Of a DNA stretch of 64,000 bases, positions 9,038 to 20,065 are shown piece by piece. The stretch is from NCBI RefSeq assembly GCF_012271765.1, contig NZ_VRKO01000003.1, positions 144,219-208,218 of the forward strand, given 5' to 3'. The translations under genes and the position numbers were made by a program. Within the stretch, counting starts at the first letter, position 1; each line of letters opens with the position of its first letter. The stretch comes from Erwinia rhapontici (GTDB lineage Bacteria; Pseudomonadota; Gammaproteobacteria; Enterobacterales; Enterobacteriaceae). The notes beneath the pieces were generated by a model. It searched no databases. It saw only the letters and a program-made list of their open reading frames with translations, and was not told the origin of the DNA.

Positions 9038-10591
9038 TTATATTTTAAATACCGCCATCGCCTGCACCAGCTGCTGGCTCTGATCTTCCAGTGAACGGGT
9101 GGCCACGGCAGACTCTTCTACCAGTGCGGCATTCTGCTGCGCCACCTCTTCCATCTGGCTGACGGCAACGTTCACCTGGTCAATGCCCTGGCTCTGTTCA
9201 CGCGAGGCGTTGGCGATCTCCCCCATCAGCACATTGATGCTGGCGATCTGCCCGGCGATGGTATTCATGGTATCGCTGGCTTTAGCGGTCAACTGCGATC
9301 CGGTATCCACGCGGCTGCGTGAGTCGGCAATCAGTGCGTGGATCTCTTTTGATGCCTGCGCACTGCGCTGAGCCAGGGTACGTACTTCATTCGCCACCAC
9401 CGCGAAGCCCCGCCCCTGCTCGCCGGCACGTGCGGCTTCTACTGAGGCATTCAGCGCCAGGATATTGGTCTGGAAAGCGATACCATCGATCACTTCAAGA
9501 ATGCTGGCAATACGATCGGAGCTGCGGGAAATCTCCTTCATATTATTCATCACATCACTCATCAGGTGGTTACCGGCACTGGCCGTACCCGAGACATTTT
9601 CCGACAGTTCATGACCATGACGGGCATTTTCAGCATTATGTTTTACTGTTGCCGTCAGTTGTTCCATGCTGGCGGCGGTCTCTTCCAGCGAGGATGCAGA
9701 AATTTCGGTACGGCGCGACAGATCGTCATTACCGTTCGCCAGCTCGGCACTGCCTGTTTCAATCGCAAGGCTGGCATCACGCACCCGGCTGACCGAGTTC
9801 ATCAGTGATTGCTGCATCAGCGCCAGCCCGGCATTCAGGCGGCCCAGTTCATTGCTGCCCGCTTCCGGCAGCGGCCGGGTCAGGTCACCGCTGGCAATAA
9901 ACTCCAGCTGATTCACCGCCTGATTCAGCGGTTTCAGCAGCATCACCCGCAGCACCATCCACCCCAGTGCAATCAGCACCAGCGTCAGCACAAAGCAGAT
10001 AGCGATCAACACCAGCATCCGCGTACGATCGGCGCTGGCCTGCTCAAGCTGCTGCTGCCCGGTTAACTGGGCATAATCAAAGAACGCTTTGTTGGCCTGG
10101 TCGAAGGCGATGCCCAGCGGGCGCAGACGGGTATCAATCATGGCGTAATAGGTGGTGAGGTCACGCTGTTGCAGAGCCTCAATCATCGGCTTCAGCCCTT
10201 CACTCATATACGTCTGGTAGGCGCGGTTAATATCCTCTCCGAGCGCTTCGCCCTTGCCGCTGCCTTTGACGGCGGTAAAGAAGCGCGCAAGGTCATCATG
10301 GGCTGCCGCCGCATACTTGCCCGCACGTTCAGCCGCGGCGGCCCCTTCCGGTAGTTTACCCAGTTCAATATTCCGCACCGCCAGTGAAGCCACCACGCGG
10401 ATACGCTGCATGTTGGTGTTACTGCTGGCAAGGTTGCCTAGCTGCACGCCCTGGGTCAGGTTGACCGCATTCAGCGCGTCGTAAGATTTACCAATCGCCA
10501 CCACGCCCAGCACGCTAACCACCAGCAGGATCAGTGCCATAAGCGCGAGCAGGAGAAGCAACCCGGTACGAATCGAGAGATTTTTGATCAT
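9038..10591 (-). CDS. Methyl-accepting chemotaxis protein
   Basis: Transmembrane chemoreceptor that controls CheA through CheW; the ligand is unknown. The product is 517 residues from ATG 10591 ([15 protein letters not shown]); an upstream in-frame extension of 53 residues has no family support. TM1 is at about 7-30 and TM2 at about 190-212. The periplasmic part looks like a four-helix bundle. A HAMP segment and the hairpin signalling tip ([23 protein letters not shown]) follow. The C-terminus VQAMAVFKI lacks the NWETF-type pentapeptide that tethers CheR/CheB, so it is probably a low-abundance receptor adapted with help from others. It stands at the edge of the accessory block. Confidence 0.93.
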   Translation of the reverse strand: MIKNLSIRTGLLLLLALMALILLVVSVLGVVAIGKSYDALNAVNLTQGVQLGNLASSNTNMQRIRVVASLAVRNIELGKLPEGAAAAERAGKYAAAAHDDLARFFTAVKGSGKGEALGEDINRAYQTYMSEGLKPMIEALQQRDLTTYYAMIDTRLRPLGIAFDQANKAFFDYAQLTGQQQLEQASADRTRMLVLIAICFVLTLVLIALGWMVLRVMLLKPLNQAVNQLEFIASGDLTRPLPEAGSNELGRLNAGLALMQQSLMNSVSRVRDASLAIETGSAELANGNDDLSRRTEISASSLEETAASMEQLTATVKHNAENARHGHELSENVSGTASAGNHLMSDVMNNMKEISRSSDRIASILEVIDGIAFQTNILALNASVEAARAGEQGRGFAVVANEVRTLAQRSAQASKEIHALIADSRSRVDTGSQLTAKASDTMNTIAGQIASINVLMGEIANASREQSQGIDQVNVAVSQMEEVAQQNAALVEESAVATRSLEDQSQQLVQAMAVFKI

Positions 10592-10662
10592 GATATTTTC
10601 CGCAGGTGAAGTTTTTTTTAGGCTATAGCGGGTATATCGGCAGGAAGAGAGGATAACTGTAG

Positions 10663-10682
10663 GGGCGGGCACGTGCCCGCCC
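10663..10682. repeat. Perfect 20-bp palindrome between channel and chemoreceptor genes
   Basis: GGGCGGGCACGTGCCCGCCC is fully self-complementary and is preceded by GTAGG. The same design (GTAGGGG, a GC-rich palindrome centred on GCATGC or GCACGTGC) recurs at 19692, 31975 and in the 44-bp array. It follows the stop of the outer-membrane channel gene and may end that operon. Confidence 0.6.
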
Positions 10683-10692
10683 ATGCCCCATA

Positions 10693-12090
10693 CTACGGCG
10701 TTTTCCAGCCGCCACCGGTTGCTACAATCAGCTGCACGCTGGTCACCCACTGGGTGCTTTGCAGTGTCAGCAGGCTCTGCTGCTGGGTCAGGCTGGTATT
10801 CTCGGTGGTGGCCACGTCGAGATAGTCGATCATCCCTGCCTGATACTGATTGTTAGTGACGCGTGCGGACTCCTGTGCTGAGGCCGCCGCACGCTGCTGC
10901 GCCTGCATTTCCGCCTCGAAGGTGCGCAGTGCCACCAGATAGTTTTCGACCTCTTCAAAGCCGGACAACACGGTCTGCCGATAGCTGGCCACATCCGCAT
11001 CGTACGCGGCGCGTGCCTGATCCACTTTCGCGGAGGTGGCTCCGAAATCAAGCAGCGTACCGCTCAGGCTGGGTCCCAGCGACCAGACGCGATTGGGTAA
11101 GGTCAGCAGATGACTGAAGCTGGAACTGGAATAGCCCGCGCTGGCGCTGAGCGTCAGATCCGGGTAGTAACCGGCAATCGCCACGCCTACGGCGGCATTG
11201 GCGGCGGCCACCGTGCGTTCTGCCTGGGCGATATCCGGGCGGCGTTGCAGTAAATCTGCGGGCAATGTCACTGGTGCCGCCGGCAGTGTGGCCTGAAGCG
11301 GTGCCACCGCGAGGCTAAACTCTGCCGGGGTTTTCCCCATCAGTACCGCAATCGCATGTTCAAGCTGAGCACGTTGCCAGCTGAGATCGAGCGCCGAAGC
11401 CCGTGCGCTTTCAAGCTGGGTTTCCGCCTGCGCCAGGGTGCCGCGTGATTCACTGCCTGCCTGGTATTTATTCTGGATAACCGTCAGATAGCGCTGATAG
11501 GCATCCACGCTTTTCTGATACAGCGCGATGCGCTGGTCAAGAATGCGCAGCTGGAAATAGTCCTGTGCCAGCGTTGACTGGGCGCTGAGGGTCATATTCG
11601 CCAGTTCGGCCGCGCTGGCCTCTGCGCTGGCCCGGTTCTCCTCCAGCGTGCGGCGCAGTTTGCCCCAGAGATCCAGCTCCCAGGACGCGGAAGCCTGCAA
11701 TGCGTGGCTGTTACTGACCGACTGACCGCTGGTGCTGGTGGTGGCAGATGCCCCGCTGCGCGTCGAACTGCCCGTCCCGGTGACCGTTGGTAGCAGATCG
11801 CTGCGCGATTCTGAGGCCAGCGCCAGCGCCTGGCGGTACAGGGCTTCATACTGCGCCACGTTCTGATTCGAAATCTTCACCTGACGCAGCAGGCTATCCA
11901 GCGTGCTGTCGTGATACACCGCCCACCAGTCGCCTTTGCTGAGCTGATCCTGTGGCGTGGCCTGCTGCCAGCCTTTGGCCTCTTTATACTGCAACGCGGT
12001 CGGGGCTGTCGGGCGCTGGTAATCCGGGCCAACGGCACATCCGCCAATCAGCAATGCCAGTACAAGAGGAGTGAGTTTTTTCATTTTCAT
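10693..12090 (-). CDS. Outer-membrane efflux lipoprotein of the first RND operon (OpmB/NodT type)
   Basis: TolC-like outer-membrane channel for the MdtABC/MuxABC-type pump encoded just upstream. The product is 465 residues from ATG 12090. The signal peptide ends in LLIGGC (lipidated C18) and the mature start is AVGPDYQRP, typical of the NodT/OprM family. Two outer-membrane-efflux repeats follow, with the conserved DLLQRRPDI between them. ATGs at 12093 and 12084 are alternatives; the site sits 10 bases after the RND stop with no strong ribosome site, so translation may be coupled. E. coli mdtABC lacks a linked channel gene; the Pseudomonas muxABC-opmB operon has this order. Confidence 0.93.
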   Translation of the reverse strand: MKMKKLTPLVLALLIGGCAVGPDYQRPTAPTALQYKEAKGWQQATPQDQLSKGDWWAVYHDSTLDSLLRQVKISNQNVAQYEALYRQALALASESRSDLLPTVTGTGSSTRSGASATTSTSGQSVSNSHALQASASWELDLWGKLRRTLEENRASAEASAAELANMTLSAQSTLAQDYFQLRILDQRIALYQKSVDAYQRYLTVIQNKYQAGSESRGTLAQAETQLESARASALDLSWQRAQLEHAIAVLMGKTPAEFSLAVAPLQATLPAAPVTLPADLLQRRPDIAQAERTVAAANAAVGVAIAGYYPDLTLSASAGYSSSSFSHLLTLPNRVWSLGPSLSGTLLDFGATSAKVDQARAAYDADVASYRQTVLSGFEEVENYLVALRTFEAEMQAQQRAAASAQESARVTNNQYQAGMIDYLDVATTENTSLTQQQSLLTLQSTQWVTSVQLIVATGGGWKTP

Positions 12091-12100
12091 CATTATTGAG

Positions 12101-15100
12101 TTATTCAGCATGACGCAGGCGCAGCCACTGACGTCGTGTGGCACGACTGACGCGGTCAAGATAGAGGTACACCACCGGAGTAGTGAATAAGGTCAGTAAC
12201 TGGCTCAGGGCCAGGCCACCGGCAATCGCCAGCCCCAGCGGGCTGCGCAGATCGGCATCTCCCCCGCTGCCCAGCGCCAGCGGCAGTGCGCCGAAGAACG
12301 CCGCCAGGGTGGTCATCATTATCGGACGGAAGCGCATCAGACAGGCCTGAGTGATCGCCTGTTGTGGTGTCATTCCTTGCTTACGTTCGGCCGCCAGCGC
12401 AAAGTCGATCATCATAATGGCGTTCTTTTTCACGATGCCAATCAACAACAGGATGCCGATCAGCGCGATCACCGTCAGCTCCGTGCCGGTTAACAGCATC
12501 AGCAGCAGCGCGCCCACCCCGGCGGACGGCAGCGTGGAGAGAATGGTTAACGGATGAATATAACTTTCATACAGCATCCCCAGCACAATATACACCGCAG
12601 CCAGCGCCGCGAGGATCAACCACGGCATTGAGGCATTCAGCTCGGCAAAGGCCTGCGCGGTGCCGGCAAAACCGGCCTGAATGGTGTTCGGCAGGCCAAT
12701 TTTTGCCATCGCCGTTTTCACTGCCGCCTGCGCCGCTTCAAGGGATGCACCGTCCTGGAGGTTAAAGGCAATGGTGCTGGTGGCCGACTGCCCCTGATGG
12801 TTAACCGATAACGGTGCATTGCTGCCGCTAATGCTGGCAAAAGCCGACAGCGGAATGCGATCGCCGCTGTCATTGACCACAAACAGCGTGTTGAGCGTAT
12901 CCGGGTCGCGCGTCCATTCCGGGCTGAGTGACATCACCACATGATACTGATTCAGCGTTTTGTAAAGCGTGGCAACCTGACGCTGGCTGAAGGCGTTATT
13001 CAGCATGTCATCCAGCATCTGCACATCCACGCCCAGCCGGGTGGCGCGGTCACGATCGATAGTGATCATCACTTCCTGCCCGCCGGTCTGCGAGTCAGAG
13101 TCAATGCTGGTCAGCAGGGGGATCTGCTCCAGCGCCGCCTTCACTTTCGGTGTCCAGATACGTAGCGTATCCAGATCGTCAGCCTGCAGGCTGTACTGAT
13201 ACGAGGCATTCGCACTGCGCCCGCCGATATGCAGATCCTGCGCCGCCATCAGGAACAGCTCCACGCCAGGCACATTCTGGGTTTTACCGCTGAGGCGGTT
13301 GGCCACTTCGCTGGCACTGGCATCACGCTGGTCGAAATCTTTCAGATGGACGAAAAACATGGCGGTATTACGCGAGCCAAATGCCCCGCTGCCCATCGAA
13401 GACATCACCCCATCCACCGCCGGATCTTTTTCGATCATCGCTGCATAGGCTTTCACTTTCGGTTCCATCGCCTGGAATGAGACGTTCTGATCGGCACGCA
13501 TCATGCCCATCAGCAGCCCGGTATCCTGGTTCGGGAAGAATCCCTTCTGCACCACCGAATAGAGAAAGACGTTAAGGATTACGGTCAGCAGCAGGCTGAA
13601 CATCGTCAGGCGCTGATGGCGCATCACCCATGTCAGCGCAGCGGCATAGGCAGCCAGCAGGCGGTTGAGGCCATTTTCAATCCACTGATAGAGCGGATGT
13701 GGGCGTTTCGTCACCGCCGGTTTACGCTTCAGCAGACGCGAACAGAGCATCGGGGTCAGGCTGAGTGAGACCAGCATGGAGATAATCAGTGAGGCGGTGA
13801 GCGTCACGGCAAACTCGCGGAACAGGCGCCCGACAATACTGCCCATCAGCAGGATCGGGATAAACACCGCCACCAACGACAGCGTCATCGACAGCACGGT
13901 GAAACTCACTTCCTGCGCACCTTTGATCGAGGCGCGCACCGGGCTGAGCCCCTCTTCGATGTAGCGGGTGATATTTTCCAGCACCACGATGGCATCATCC
14001 ACCACAAAGCCGGTGGCGATAATCAGCGCCATCAACGACAGGTTATCGAGGCTGTAGCCGCACAAATACATCACCGCGCAGGTGCCAATCAGCGATACCG
14101 GCAGCGCCAGCGCCGGGATCACCAGCGCACGCACATCGCGCAGGAAAACAAACACCACGCCGATCACCAGCAGCATGGCAATCAGCAAGGTCTCTTCGGT
14201 TTCATACAGCGAGGCGCGCACGTTGGGCGAACGGTCGACCACAATGGTCAGTTTCACGTCAGCGGGCAGATCTTTTTCAATCAGCGGCAGTTGGGCTTTA
14301 ATGCCATCGATGGTCTCCAGCATGTTAGCCCCGGCGGAACGGGTCACACCGATGGTCACCGACGGTGAACCGTTATAGAAACCAGCGCTGTAGTTATCTT
14401 CCACGGAATCAGACACCTTAGCGACATCGCTCAGGTGAATGGCAAGCCCGTTGCTGTAGCTGACCACCAAATTACGGTACTGGCTGGCCTGATCGAGCTG
14501 GCCGTTGCCGTCCACCATCCATGACTGGCTTTTCCCTTCCAGCCTCCCTTTCGGCAAATTGGTGGTGCTGTTAGCGATGGCTTCACGCACGCTGTCCAGT
14601 GACACACCCGCCTGGCTTAACTGCTGAGGTTGCAGGTCAATTCGCACCGCAGGCAGGGCACTCCCGCGCAGGGAAACATCCCCCACGCCCGTCACCTGGG
14701 CGATCTTCTGTTTGATTTTACTGTCGGCCAGATCGTACAGCTCAGCGCTGGTGCGCGTGGTGGAGGACAGCGCCATCATCAGCACCGGGGCATCGGACGG
14801 GTTGGCTTTCTGGTAGGTCGGTAGCGACGGCATACTGCTCGGCAGCAGGCTGCGCGCTGCGTTGATGGCGGCCTGCACATCGCGCGCCGCGCCGTTTATA
14901 TCGCGATCGAGGGCAAACTGCAGGATGATATTGGTCGAACCTTGAGAACTCTCCGAGGTCATCTCAGTGATACCGGCAATCTGCCCCAGCGCACGCTCCA
15001 GCGGCGTGGCCACCGTGGCAGCCATCGTTTCCGGGCTGGCTCCCGGCAGGTCAGCCGACACCATAATGGTCGGGAAATCCACCGTCGGCAGCGGGGCGAC

Positions 15101-15199
15101 CGGCAGCAGTCGATAGCCCAGCGCCCCCAGCAACACCAGCGCCAGTGTGAGTAACAGCGTGGCAACCGGGCGGAAAATAAACAGACGCGTCATACTCAT
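12101..15199 (-). CDS. RND permease, MdtC/MuxC family
   Basis: One of two different inner-membrane subunits of a heteromeric RND drug/proton antiporter (MdtB2C-type complex). The product is 1032 residues; E. coli MdtC is 1025. It starts [17 protein letters not shown] and has the RND layout of 12 membrane segments with two large periplasmic loops. The proton-relay aspartate pair is in [15 protein letters not shown]. The ATG overlaps the upstream permease stop by four bases (ATGA at 15196-15199). In E. coli the C subunit is thought to bind drug while B drives proton flow; assigning those roles here is inference. Confidence 0.95.
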   Translation of the reverse strand: MSMTRLFIFRPVATLLLTLALVLLGALGYRLLPVAPLPTVDFPTIMVSADLPGASPETMAATVATPLERALGQIAGITEMTSESSQGSTNIILQFALDRDINGAARDVQAAINAARSLLPSSMPSLPTYQKANPSDAPVLMMALSSTTRTSAELYDLADSKIKQKIAQVTGVGDVSLRGSALPAVRIDLQPQQLSQAGVSLDSVREAIANSTTNLPKGRLEGKSQSWMVDGNGQLDQASQYRNLVVSYSNGLAIHLSDVAKVSDSVEDNYSAGFYNGSPSVTIGVTRSAGANMLETIDGIKAQLPLIEKDLPADVKLTIVVDRSPNVRASLYETEETLLIAMLLVIGVVFVFLRDVRALVIPALALPVSLIGTCAVMYLCGYSLDNLSLMALIIATGFVVDDAIVVLENITRYIEEGLSPVRASIKGAQEVSFTVLSMTLSLVAVFIPILLMGSIVGRLFREFAVTLTASLIISMLVSLSLTPMLCSRLLKRKPAVTKRPHPLYQWIENGLNRLLAAYAAALTWVMRHQRLTMFSLLLTVILNVFLYSVVQKGFFPNQDTGLLMGMMRADQNVSFQAMEPKVKAYAAMIEKDPAVDGVMSSMGSGAFGSRNTAMFFVHLKDFDQRDASASEVANRLSGKTQNVPGVELFLMAAQDLHIGGRSANASYQYSLQADDLDTLRIWTPKVKAALEQIPLLTSIDSDSQTGGQEVMITIDRDRATRLGVDVQMLDDMLNNAFSQRQVATLYKTLNQYHVVMSLSPEWTRDPDTLNTLFVVNDSGDRIPLSAFASISGSNAPLSVNHQGQSATSTIAFNLQDGASLEAAQAAVKTAMAKIGLPNTIQAGFAGTAQAFAELNASMPWLILAALAAVYIVLGMLYESYIHPLTILSTLPSAGVGALLLMLLTGTELTVIALIGILLLIGIVKKNAIMMIDFALAAERKQGMTPQQAITQACLMRFRPIMMTTLAAFFGALPLALGSGGDADLRSPLGLAIAGGLALSQLLTLFTTPVVYLYLDRVSRATRRQWLRLRHAE

Positions 15200-18100
15200 T
15201 CACGCCCCCGTGCGGCGTCTGAGCGGCGCAGATAACGTTTCATGCGCTGTGACAGCCCATCAAACCACAGGTAGATCACCGGGGTGGAAAACAGTGTCAG
15301 CACCTGGCTGAAGATCAGCCCGCCAACAATCACCAGGCCCAACGGCTGACGCAGCTCTGCACCCGAACCGGAAGCCAGCATCAGCGGCAGCGCACCCAGC
15401 AATGCCGCCATGGTGGTCATCAGAATCGGACGGAAGCGCAGCAGGCAGGCCTGGTGGATCGCCTCACGGGGGCTGAGGTGCTGCTTGTGCTCGGCCTCCA
15501 GCGCAAAGTCGATCATCATAATGGCGTTCTTTTTCACAATGCCGATCAGCAGGATCACCCCGATCAGTGCGATCAGGCTGAATTCGGTATCCGCCAGCAT
15601 CAGCGTCAGCAGCGCCCCTACCGCCGCCGACGGCAGCGTGGAGAGAATGGTCACCGGGTGAATAAAGCTCTCGTAAAGAATACCCAGTACCACATACATG
15701 GTCAGCAGCGCTGCGAGGATCAGCCACAGCGTATTGCCGGTTGCACTCTGGAATGCCGCCGCTTCGCCCTGATAACGCAGGGTAATCGACGGCGGCACCG
15801 CCAGTGAAGTGCTCTCCTCACTGATGGCCTGCTGCGCCTGTTCCAGCGAATAGCCATCATTGAGATTGAAGGAGACAGTCACCGCCGGGAACTGATTCAG
15901 CCGCATATGTACCAGCGATCCGGTACGCAGGTGTATGCTGGCGACCGAGGTCAGTTTCACCATGCCACTGGTGGTGGTGCTCGTTGTGCTGTCCGTTGAA
16001 CTGCTGCTGGTCGTGCTGGTGCTGGTTGTACTGGTTGATGATGACGCACTGCTGCTGGTTGAGGGTTGCAGATAGATATCATCAAACGAGGCCGGAGACT
16101 GCTGGAATGCAGGCGCCACTTCCAGCACCACGCGATACTGATTCGACTGGGTGAAAATGGTGGAGATCAGGCGCTGACCAAAGGCGTTATACAGCGCGGT
16201 GTCTACGTCTGAGGCAGTAATGCCGTAACGGGCGGCGGCATCGCGGTTCAGCTCAACGTATGCCACCTGCCCCTGATCCTGCAGGTTACTGACCACCGAG
16301 CTGAATTCCGGGCGCTGCTGCAATGCGCTGACCAGCTTCGGGGACCACGCCACCAGGTTCTGGCTATCCGCATCATCAAGCGTCAGTTGGTAGCGATCCG
16401 GGGTAACCTGATCGTTCACCGTCAGATCCTGCGCGGATTGCAGATACAGTGAGATGCCCGGCACCCCCGCCGTCGCCTGTTGCAGCTCGGCAATTACGCT
16501 GTCGGCGCGTTCATCGCGCTCGTCAAACGACTTGAGGTTAATCTGCAAACGGCCGCTGTTCAGGCTGGTATTACTGCCGTCGATCCCCACCGTCGAAGAG
16601 AGGCTTTCGACCGCCGGGTTTTTCAGGATAATTTCCGCCAGCTGCTGCTGACGCCGTGACATCTCTTTAAATGACACATCCTGAGAGGCGACGGTGACGC
16701 CCTGGATCAACCCGGTGTCCTGCGCCGGGAAGAACCCCTTCGGCACCACCAGATAGAGCAACGCCGTCAGGGCCAGGGTGGCTAACGCGACACACAGCGT
16801 TAGCCGTTGATGGTTGAGGACGACGGTCAGCAAGCGATCATATCCGGCCACCAGCTTGTCAAAGAACTCGCCGCCTTTGCGGTAGAAGCGCGTCTGGCGG
16901 TGTGCAGGAATATGGCGCAGCAAATAGGCACACAGCATCGGCGTCAGGGTCAGCGACACCAGCATGGAAACCAGTATCGACACTGCCAGCGTGATGGCAA
17001 ATTCGCGGAACAATCGCCCCACCACATCCCCCATAAACAGCAGCGGGATCAGTACCGCAATCAGCGAGAACGTCAGGGAAATGATGGTAAAGCCGATCTG
17101 CTGCGAGCCTTTCAGTGCGGCTTCCATCGGGCTTTCGCCCTTTTCCAGACGGCGGGAGATGTTCTCCACCACCACAATGGCATCATCAATCACGAAACCG
17201 GTGGCTACCGTCAGCGCCATCAGCGACAGGTTATTGAGGCTGAATCCGGCGAGATACATCACGCCAAAGGTGCCCACCAGCGACAGCGGCACGGCAACGC
17301 TTGGGATCAGCGTCGCCGCAACGTTGCGCAGGAACAGGAAGGTCACCATCACCACCAGCGCAATCGACAGCATCAGCTCAAACTGCACATCGCTAATCGA
17401 TGCGCGAATGGTCTGGGTACGATCCGACAGCACGGTGACTTTGACGCCGTCCGGCAGCGCGGCCTGGAGTGTCGGCAGCTGCGCTTTAATGCTGTCCACT
17501 ACCGAAATCACGTTAGCGCCCGGCTGGCGCTGCACGCTGATGACAATCGCCGGTGCGTTATTGGCCCACGCCGACTGATAAGTATTCTCAGCCGCTTCTT
17601 CAATGTGCGCCAGGTCGCGCAGACGCAGCGCCGAACCATTTTTCCAGGTCAGGATCAGGTTGCCGTATTCAGCGGCAGTGCGCAGCTGATCGTTGGCATC
17701 GATGGTGACCGAATGGTACTGACCATCAAAGCCCCCTTTCGACCCATTGACGTTGCTGTTGCTGACCAGCGTATTGACGTCCTCCAGCGTCAGGCCATGT
17801 GCGGCCAGCGCTTTCGGGTCCATCTGCACGCGGATGGCAGGCTGATGCCCCCCGGCCAGCGTCACCATCCCCACCCCGGAAATCTGTGACAGTTTTAGCG
17901 CAATACGGGTGTTCACCAAATCCTGCACTTTGGTCAGCGGCAGCGTGTCTGAACTGGCGGCTAAGGTGATCACCGCGCTGTCCGCCGGGTTGACCTTTTT
18001 ATAGGTCGGCGGATTGGGTAAGTCGGTTGGCAGCAGACTGTCGGCGGCATTGATCGCCGCCTGCACTTCCTGTTCGGCCACATCCAGTGACAGATCGAGA

Positions 18101-18387
18101 GAGAACTTCAGGCTGATCACCGACGAACCGCTGGAACTGCTGGAGGCCATCTGGCTGAGGCCTGACATCTGCCCAAGCTGGCGCTCCAGCGGTGCCGTCA
18201 CGGATGAGGCCATCACATCCGGGCTGGCACCGGGATAGAGTGTGGTGACCTGAATGGTCGGATAATCCACCTGCGGCAACGCCGATGTGGAGAGCATACG
18301 GTAGGCAAAAATACCGGAAATCAGCACGCCCACCATCAGCAGGATGGTGGCTACCGGGCGTTCGATAAAGATGCGCGATGGGTTCAT
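15196..18387 (-). CDS. RND permease, MdtB/MuxB family, with Ser/Thr-rich insert
   Basis: Partner permease of the MdtC/MuxC protein. The product is 1063 residues, about 23 more than E. coli MdtB. The start [17 protein letters not shown] and the aspartate pair in [15 protein letters not shown] are typical. The extra length comes from a run made almost only of Ser and Thr, with a few Ala and Asp, at about residues 775-808 (DNA about 15964-16065). It replaces the short turn that E. coli has (remembered as TSSDGG) in the second large periplasmic loop. The start overlaps the adaptor stop by four bases, so adaptor, both permeases and channel form one operon. Confidence 0.95.
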   Translation of the reverse strand: MNPSRIFIERPVATILLMVGVLISGIFAYRMLSTSALPQVDYPTIQVTTLYPGASPDVMASSVTAPLERQLGQMSGLSQMASSSSSGSSVISLKFSLDLSLDVAEQEVQAAINAADSLLPTDLPNPPTYKKVNPADSAVITLAASSDTLPLTKVQDLVNTRIALKLSQISGVGMVTLAGGHQPAIRVQMDPKALAAHGLTLEDVNTLVSNSNVNGSKGGFDGQYHSVTIDANDQLRTAAEYGNLILTWKNGSALRLRDLAHIEEAAENTYQSAWANNAPAIVISVQRQPGANVISVVDSIKAQLPTLQAALPDGVKVTVLSDRTQTIRASISDVQFELMLSIALVVMVTFLFLRNVAATLIPSVAVPLSLVGTFGVMYLAGFSLNNLSLMALTVATGFVIDDAIVVVENISRRLEKGESPMEAALKGSQQIGFTIISLTFSLIAVLIPLLFMGDVVGRLFREFAITLAVSILVSMLVSLTLTPMLCAYLLRHIPAHRQTRFYRKGGEFFDKLVAGYDRLLTVVLNHQRLTLCVALATLALTALLYLVVPKGFFPAQDTGLIQGVTVASQDVSFKEMSRRQQQLAEIILKNPAVESLSSTVGIDGSNTSLNSGRLQINLKSFDERDERADSVIAELQQATAGVPGISLYLQSAQDLTVNDQVTPDRYQLTLDDADSQNLVAWSPKLVSALQQRPEFSSVVSNLQDQGQVAYVELNRDAAARYGITASDVDTALYNAFGQRLISTIFTQSNQYRVVLEVAPAFQQSPASFDDIYLQPSTSSSASSSTSTTSTSTTSSSSTDSTTSTTTSGMVKLTSVASIHLRTGSLVHMRLNQFPAVTVSFNLNDGYSLEQAQQAISEESTSLAVPPSITLRYQGEAAAFQSATGNTLWLILAALLTMYVVLGILYESFIHPVTILSTLPSAAVGALLTLMLADTEFSLIALIGVILLIGIVKKNAIMMIDFALEAEHKQHLSPREAIHQACLLRFRPILMTTMAALLGALPLMLASGSGAELRQPLGLVIVGGLIFSQVLTLFSTPVIYLWFDGLSQRMKRYLRRSDAARGRE

Positions 18388-19619
18388 TGCGCTTTCTTGC
18401 CCCCGATAGCGGCGGCCGTCTCTTCGGCGGTGACCACCGAGACTTTACTGCCGTCAGTCAGACGGTCGATGCCTTCCGTCACCACCTGCTGACCGGCGCT
18501 GACGCCTTCAAGGATCGCCTGCTGGTCGCTGCCAAACACCGGCCCGGTTTTCACCGCTTTGCGGGTCACCGTGTTGTCTTTATTGACCACGTACACAAAG
18601 CTGCCATCGCTGCTCAGTTGCAGCGCTTGCCCGGGGATCACCGTCGCCTGTTTCAGAGTGCTGGTTTGCAGGCGCAGGTTAACAAACTGATTGGGATAGA
18701 GCGACTCGTCGAGGTTGGCAAACTGCGCTTTCAGCGTAACGGTGCCTGTGCTGGTATCAATCTGGTTACTGATGAACTGCACTTCCCCCTGCGCCAGCTC
18801 GCTGCTGCCCTGCTGGTCGAACGCGGTGGCAGGCAGGCTTTGATCGTTGTGCAGTACTTTCAGCAACGTGGGAATATTGCTCTGCGGCACGCTGAAGGTG
18901 ACGGCGGCGGGTTGCGTCTGTGTGATGGTCACCAGCCCGGTCGTTGAGCTGCTCTGCACCATATTACCGGCATCCACCAGACGCAGGCCAACGCGCCCGC
19001 TGATCGGGGCGGTGATACGCGCATATTCAATATTGAGTCTGGCGGCGTCAATTTGTGCCTGGTCGGCTTTGACCGCCCCGCTGTACTGCCCGACCGTGGC
19101 GATCTGGGTGTCGAGGTCCTGACGCGCCAGCGAGTCCTGAGCATACAGTTTTTGATAACGGGCCAGCGTCAGTTGCGCGCTTTTCAGCAGTGCCTGATTT
19201 TGGTTCAGATCGCCCTGATACTGCGCCAGCGTTGCCTGGTAGCTGCGCGGGTCGATCTGCGCCAGCACCTGCCCGGCGGCCACTTTCTGCCCTTCTTTGA
19301 ACCAGACGTGCGTCAGCTGTCCGTCGACACGGCTGGTCACGGTCACCGTCGCATTGGGGATCACCGTACCCAGCGCCGTCAGATAGACCGGCACATCAGC
19401 CAGCACCACGGGGCCAGTGTGCACTGGCGTCGTCATGCCCGCCATCGTCTGTCCTGGCCCACCCGGGCCCCCCGGGCCACGCATACCGCCAGGGCCACCG
19501 GCTCCGTTCTGACCGTGCGGCCAGAAACGCCAGGCCAGAGCAGCGGCGAGCAATAGCAAAATAACGCAGAGGATGATTTTACGCCGGGCGTGCGACTTCT
19601 TCGGGGAGGTAACGGTCAT
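18384..19619 (-). CDS. RND periplasmic adaptor, MdtA/MuxA family
   Basis: Membrane-fusion protein linking the two permeases to the outer-membrane channel. The product is 411 residues from ATG 19619 ([15 protein letters not shown]); E. coli MdtA is 415. An upstream extension to 19670 has no family support. A single N-terminal membrane anchor (about 15-31) is followed by a Gly/Pro-rich linker (about residues 37-57). A lipoyl-type segment, a coiled-coil hairpin and the motif [18 protein letters not shown] come next. It is the first gene of the operon. No BaeSR-like regulator lies nearby. The leader region contains the 80-bp tandem repeats. Confidence 0.94.
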   Translation of the reverse strand: MTVTSPKKSHARRKIILCVILLLLAAALAWRFWPHGQNGAGGPGGMRGPGGPGGPGQTMAGMTTPVHTGPVVLADVPVYLTALGTVIPNATVTVTSRVDGQLTHVWFKEGQKVAAGQVLAQIDPRSYQATLAQYQGDLNQNQALLKSAQLTLARYQKLYAQDSLARQDLDTQIATVGQYSGAVKADQAQIDAARLNIEYARITAPISGRVGLRLVDAGNMVQSSSTTGLVTITQTQPAAVTFSVPQSNIPTLLKVLHNDQSLPATAFDQQGSSELAQGEVQFISNQIDTSTGTVTLKAQFANLDESLYPNQFVNLRLQTSTLKQATVIPGQALQLSSDGSFVYVVNKDNTVTRKAVKTGPVFGSDQQAILEGVSAGQQVVTEGIDRLTDGSKVSVVTAEETAAAIGGKKAQ

Positions 19620-19691
19620 GAGGCTCTGTTCAATAAGATGCAGCAAGAGGATAAACACGCCGGTAATCACCGCCGCGACAGAAATTTAATG

Positions 19692-19950
19692 TGGGCCAGG
19701 CATGCCTGGCCCCTACGCTAACACCGCAACATGCGTAGGTACGCCTACGTGAACACTGCATCATACGTAGGGGTCAGGCACGCCTGGCCACTGCGCTAAC
19801 ACTGTGCAACATGCGTAGGTACGCCTACGTGAACACTGCATCATACGTAGGGGTCAGGCACGCCTGGCCCCTGCGCTAACACTGTGCAACATGCGTAGGT
19901 ACGCCTACGTGAACACTGCATCATGCGTAGGGGTCAGGCACGCCTGACCC
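19692..19950. repeat. 80-bp tandem repeat array, about 3.2 copies
   Basis: The anchor ATGCGTAGGT recurs at 19731, 19811 and 19891, giving an exact 80-base period. A partial unit precedes and the third copy is cut after 60 bases. Each unit contains two palindromes: GTAGG-TACG-CCTAC, and a GC-rich one like GGTCAGGCACGCCTGGCC. Copies differ at only a few positions, which points to recent expansion. There are no unique spacers, so it is not a CRISPR array. Confidence 0.9.
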
Positions 19951-19971
19951 ACAAAACCATCAACCGTTGTT

Positions 19972-19990
19972 GATAGTAATTCCTATTATC
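19972..19990. promoter_or_regulatory. Fur-box-like sequence
   Basis: Read on the minus strand, GATAATAGGAATTACTATC matches 14 of 19 positions of the Fur consensus GATAATGATAATCATTATC. It lies about 350 bases upstream of the MdtA/MuxA-type gene and beyond the end of the second pump operon. Regulation by iron is a hypothesis. Confidence 0.3.
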
Positions 19991-20065
19991 ATCTATTTAA
20001 CTGCTGAAATTCTATCCTCACCGCGTAAGAATTTCGTAATAAGTAAAAGATTTCATCTCATTTCT

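Larger units (their letters stand above)
19620..20065. other. 446-base gap between the two RND operons
   Basis: No gene is seen. The segment 19692-19950 is an 80-bp tandem repeat and 19951-20065 is AT-rich. That AT-rich part holds a perfect ATCAAC/GTTGAT inverted repeat (19959-19974) and a Fur-box-like sequence. Any promoter of the first RND operon and any terminator of the second must lie here, so the repeats would be transcribed as a leader if the promoter is in the AT-rich part. Confidence 0.6.

Noticed and set aside
10592..10750. 53-residue N-terminal extension of the chemoreceptor
   Set aside because: It runs over the palindrome and into the channel gene; the downstream ATG gives a normal chemoreceptor N-terminus.
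16807..17889. 360-residue plus-strand frame
   Set aside because: Antisense to the MdtB/MuxB-type permease, His/Gln/Arg-rich composition typical of a shadow of a GC-rich membrane gene.
12101..19619. Assignment as the standard enterobacterial mdtABCD-baeSR locus
   Set aside because: No MdtD transporter or BaeSR pair is present and a dedicated outer-membrane channel follows instead; the order is that of muxABC-opmB.
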